NCBI GenBank assembly: GCA_946185805.1
Contig: CAMHKU010000012.1
Span: 1 to 42,645, forward strand
From: an uncultured Prevotellaceae bacterium
GTDB taxonomy: Bacteria > Bacteroidota > Bacteroidia > Bacteroidales > Bacteroidaceae
Length of the DNA stretch: 42,645 nt
Direction: 5' to 3'
Part shown: piece after piece, positions 41,940 to 42,645 of the stretch
Layout of the letters: each line of letters opens with the position of its first letter
Position numbering within the stretch: position 1 is the first letter of the stretch
Translations under genes and position numbers: made by a program
Notes under the pieces: generated by a model
Told to the model about the DNA's origin: nothing
The model's database searches: none
What the model saw: only the letters and a program-made list of their open reading frames with translations

Positions 41940-42645
41940 ATGGAACCCAAGAACTTTAAACGTATCACCGTGACGTCGGCCCTGCCATACGCCAACGGTG
42001 GTGTACACATCGGTCATTTGGCCGGCGTCTACGTGCCGGCCGACATATATGTGCGCTATCTCCGACTGAAGAAGCGCGAAGTGCTGTTTATCGGCGGCTC
42101 CGACGAGCACGGCGTACCCATCACCGTGCGCGCCCGCAAGGAGGGTATCACCCCGCAGGACGTTGTAGACCGCTACCACAAGATGATTAAGGACTCGTTT
42201 GAGCAGTTCGGCATTTCGTTCGACATCTACAGCCGCACCACCTCGGAGACCCATCATAAGTTTGCCGCCGAGTGGTTTCGCAAGCTCTACGACGAGGGCA
42301 AGCTGGTAGAGGAGACCACCAAGCAGCTCTACGACGAGGAAGCCAAGCAATTTCTGGCCGACCGCTATGTTACTGGCGAGTGCCCCTACTGCCACTCTCA
42401 GGGTGCCTATGGCGACCAGTGCGAGAAGTGCGGCCGCGACCTCAGCCCCACGGAGCTGATCAACCCCAAGTCGACCATCAGTGGCTCTACGCCCGTGCTG
42501 AAGGAGACCAAGAACTGGTATCTGCCGCTCAACGACTATCAGCAGTGGCTGAAGCATTGGATCCTGGAGGAGCACAAGGAGTGGCGTCCCAACGTCTACG
42601 GCCAGTGCAAGTCGTGGCTCGACATGGACCTGCAGCCCCGCGCCA
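41940..42645 (+). CDS. metG: Methionyl-tRNA synthetase, 5' part
   Basis: The frame is open from the ATG at 41940 to the window edge (235 codons, about a third of the protein). HIGH at residues 23-26 in [20 protein letters not shown] at 52-61, and a zinc knuckle with Cys148, Cys151, Cys161 and Cys164 identify a class I MetRS with the zinc-containing connective peptide. The rest, with KMSKS and the anticodon-binding domain, lies outside. It charges tRNA-Met and initiator tRNA. Confidence 0.95.
   Translation, partial: MEPKNFKRITVTSALPYANGGVHIGHLAGVYVPADIYVRYLRLKKREVLFIGGSDEHGVPITVRARKEGITPQDVVDRYHKMIKDSFEQFGISFDIYSRTTSETHHKFAAEWFRKLYDEGKLVEETTKQLYDEEAKQFLADRYVTGECPYCHSQGAYGDQCEKCGRDLSPTELINPKSTISGSTPVLKETKNWYLPLNDYQQWLKHWILEEHKEWRPNVYGQCKSWLDMDLQPRA

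Overview
The window looks like chromosomal DNA of a Bacteroidota species, most likely Prevotella or a close relative. Nearly every gene or operon start is preceded by the Bacteroidota -7 promoter element TAnnTTTG, recognisable Shine-Dalgarno sequences are scarce, and the content is typical of that group: a BspA-type leucine-rich repeat protein, a TonB C-terminal protein with the PGG signature, AEC, GtrA and DMT transporters, a DUF2147 protein, LTA-synthase-like sulfatases and an SPFH protein. No tRNA, rRNA, CRISPR array, prophage or intact insertion sequence was found. The genus is an inference; no search was run.

Layout. 1-2.6 kb: a probably frameshifted BspA-like gene, three hairpins, and a REP-associated (RAYT) transposase with an extra C-terminal domain. 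2.7-11 kb: mixed housekeeping and membrane genes (two EamA transporters, a TonB-domain protein paired with a radical SAM activase, a membrane-anchored TPR/HTH regulator, an SPFH protein, a Cof-type phosphatase, DUF2147, an AEC transporter, a GlsB-type protein). 11-18.9 kb: one leftward run of eight genes (GT2, LpxL-like acyltransferase, fucosyltransferase-like, YejM-like sulfatase, glycosyltransferase, prmC, recX, comF), probably read from one promoter at 18.95 kb and centred on lipid A/LPS or surface glycan synthesis. 19-23 kb: a rightward run of GT87-like, GtrA, GT87-like and GT4 genes. 23.5-25.2 kb: two exported proteins. 25.2-27.5 kb: a HAD protein and cysS, leftward. 27.6-37.7 kb: miaB, an MsbA-like ABC exporter, two LTA-synthase-like sulfatases, a large membrane protein and a fucosyltransferase-like protein. 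38-42.6 kb: an amidohydrolase, a CPA2 antiporter, an unknown membrane protein and the 5' part of metG.

The most unusual signal is a dense set of short tandem repeats with units of 7, 8 or 9 bp. They fill gene junctions, often starting at or just after the upstream stop codon, and they also occur in frame inside genes: the HAD protein, MiaB, both LTA-synthase-like proteins, the fucosyltransferase-like proteins and, more weakly, YejM, CysS and PrmC. The same unit families are found between and inside genes. Related in-frame insertions include a perfect 42-bp inverted repeat inside the ABC transporter ATPase domain, and a proline/serine/alanine-rich module shared by two glycosyltransferases. Inserts tend to fall in a loop just before a core beta-strand. 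This resembles the heptanucleotide STRR repeats of filamentous cyanobacteria. Where the unit is 7 bp and lies inside a gene, a change of one unit would shift the reading frame, so phase variation of surface-glycan genes is a testable possibility.
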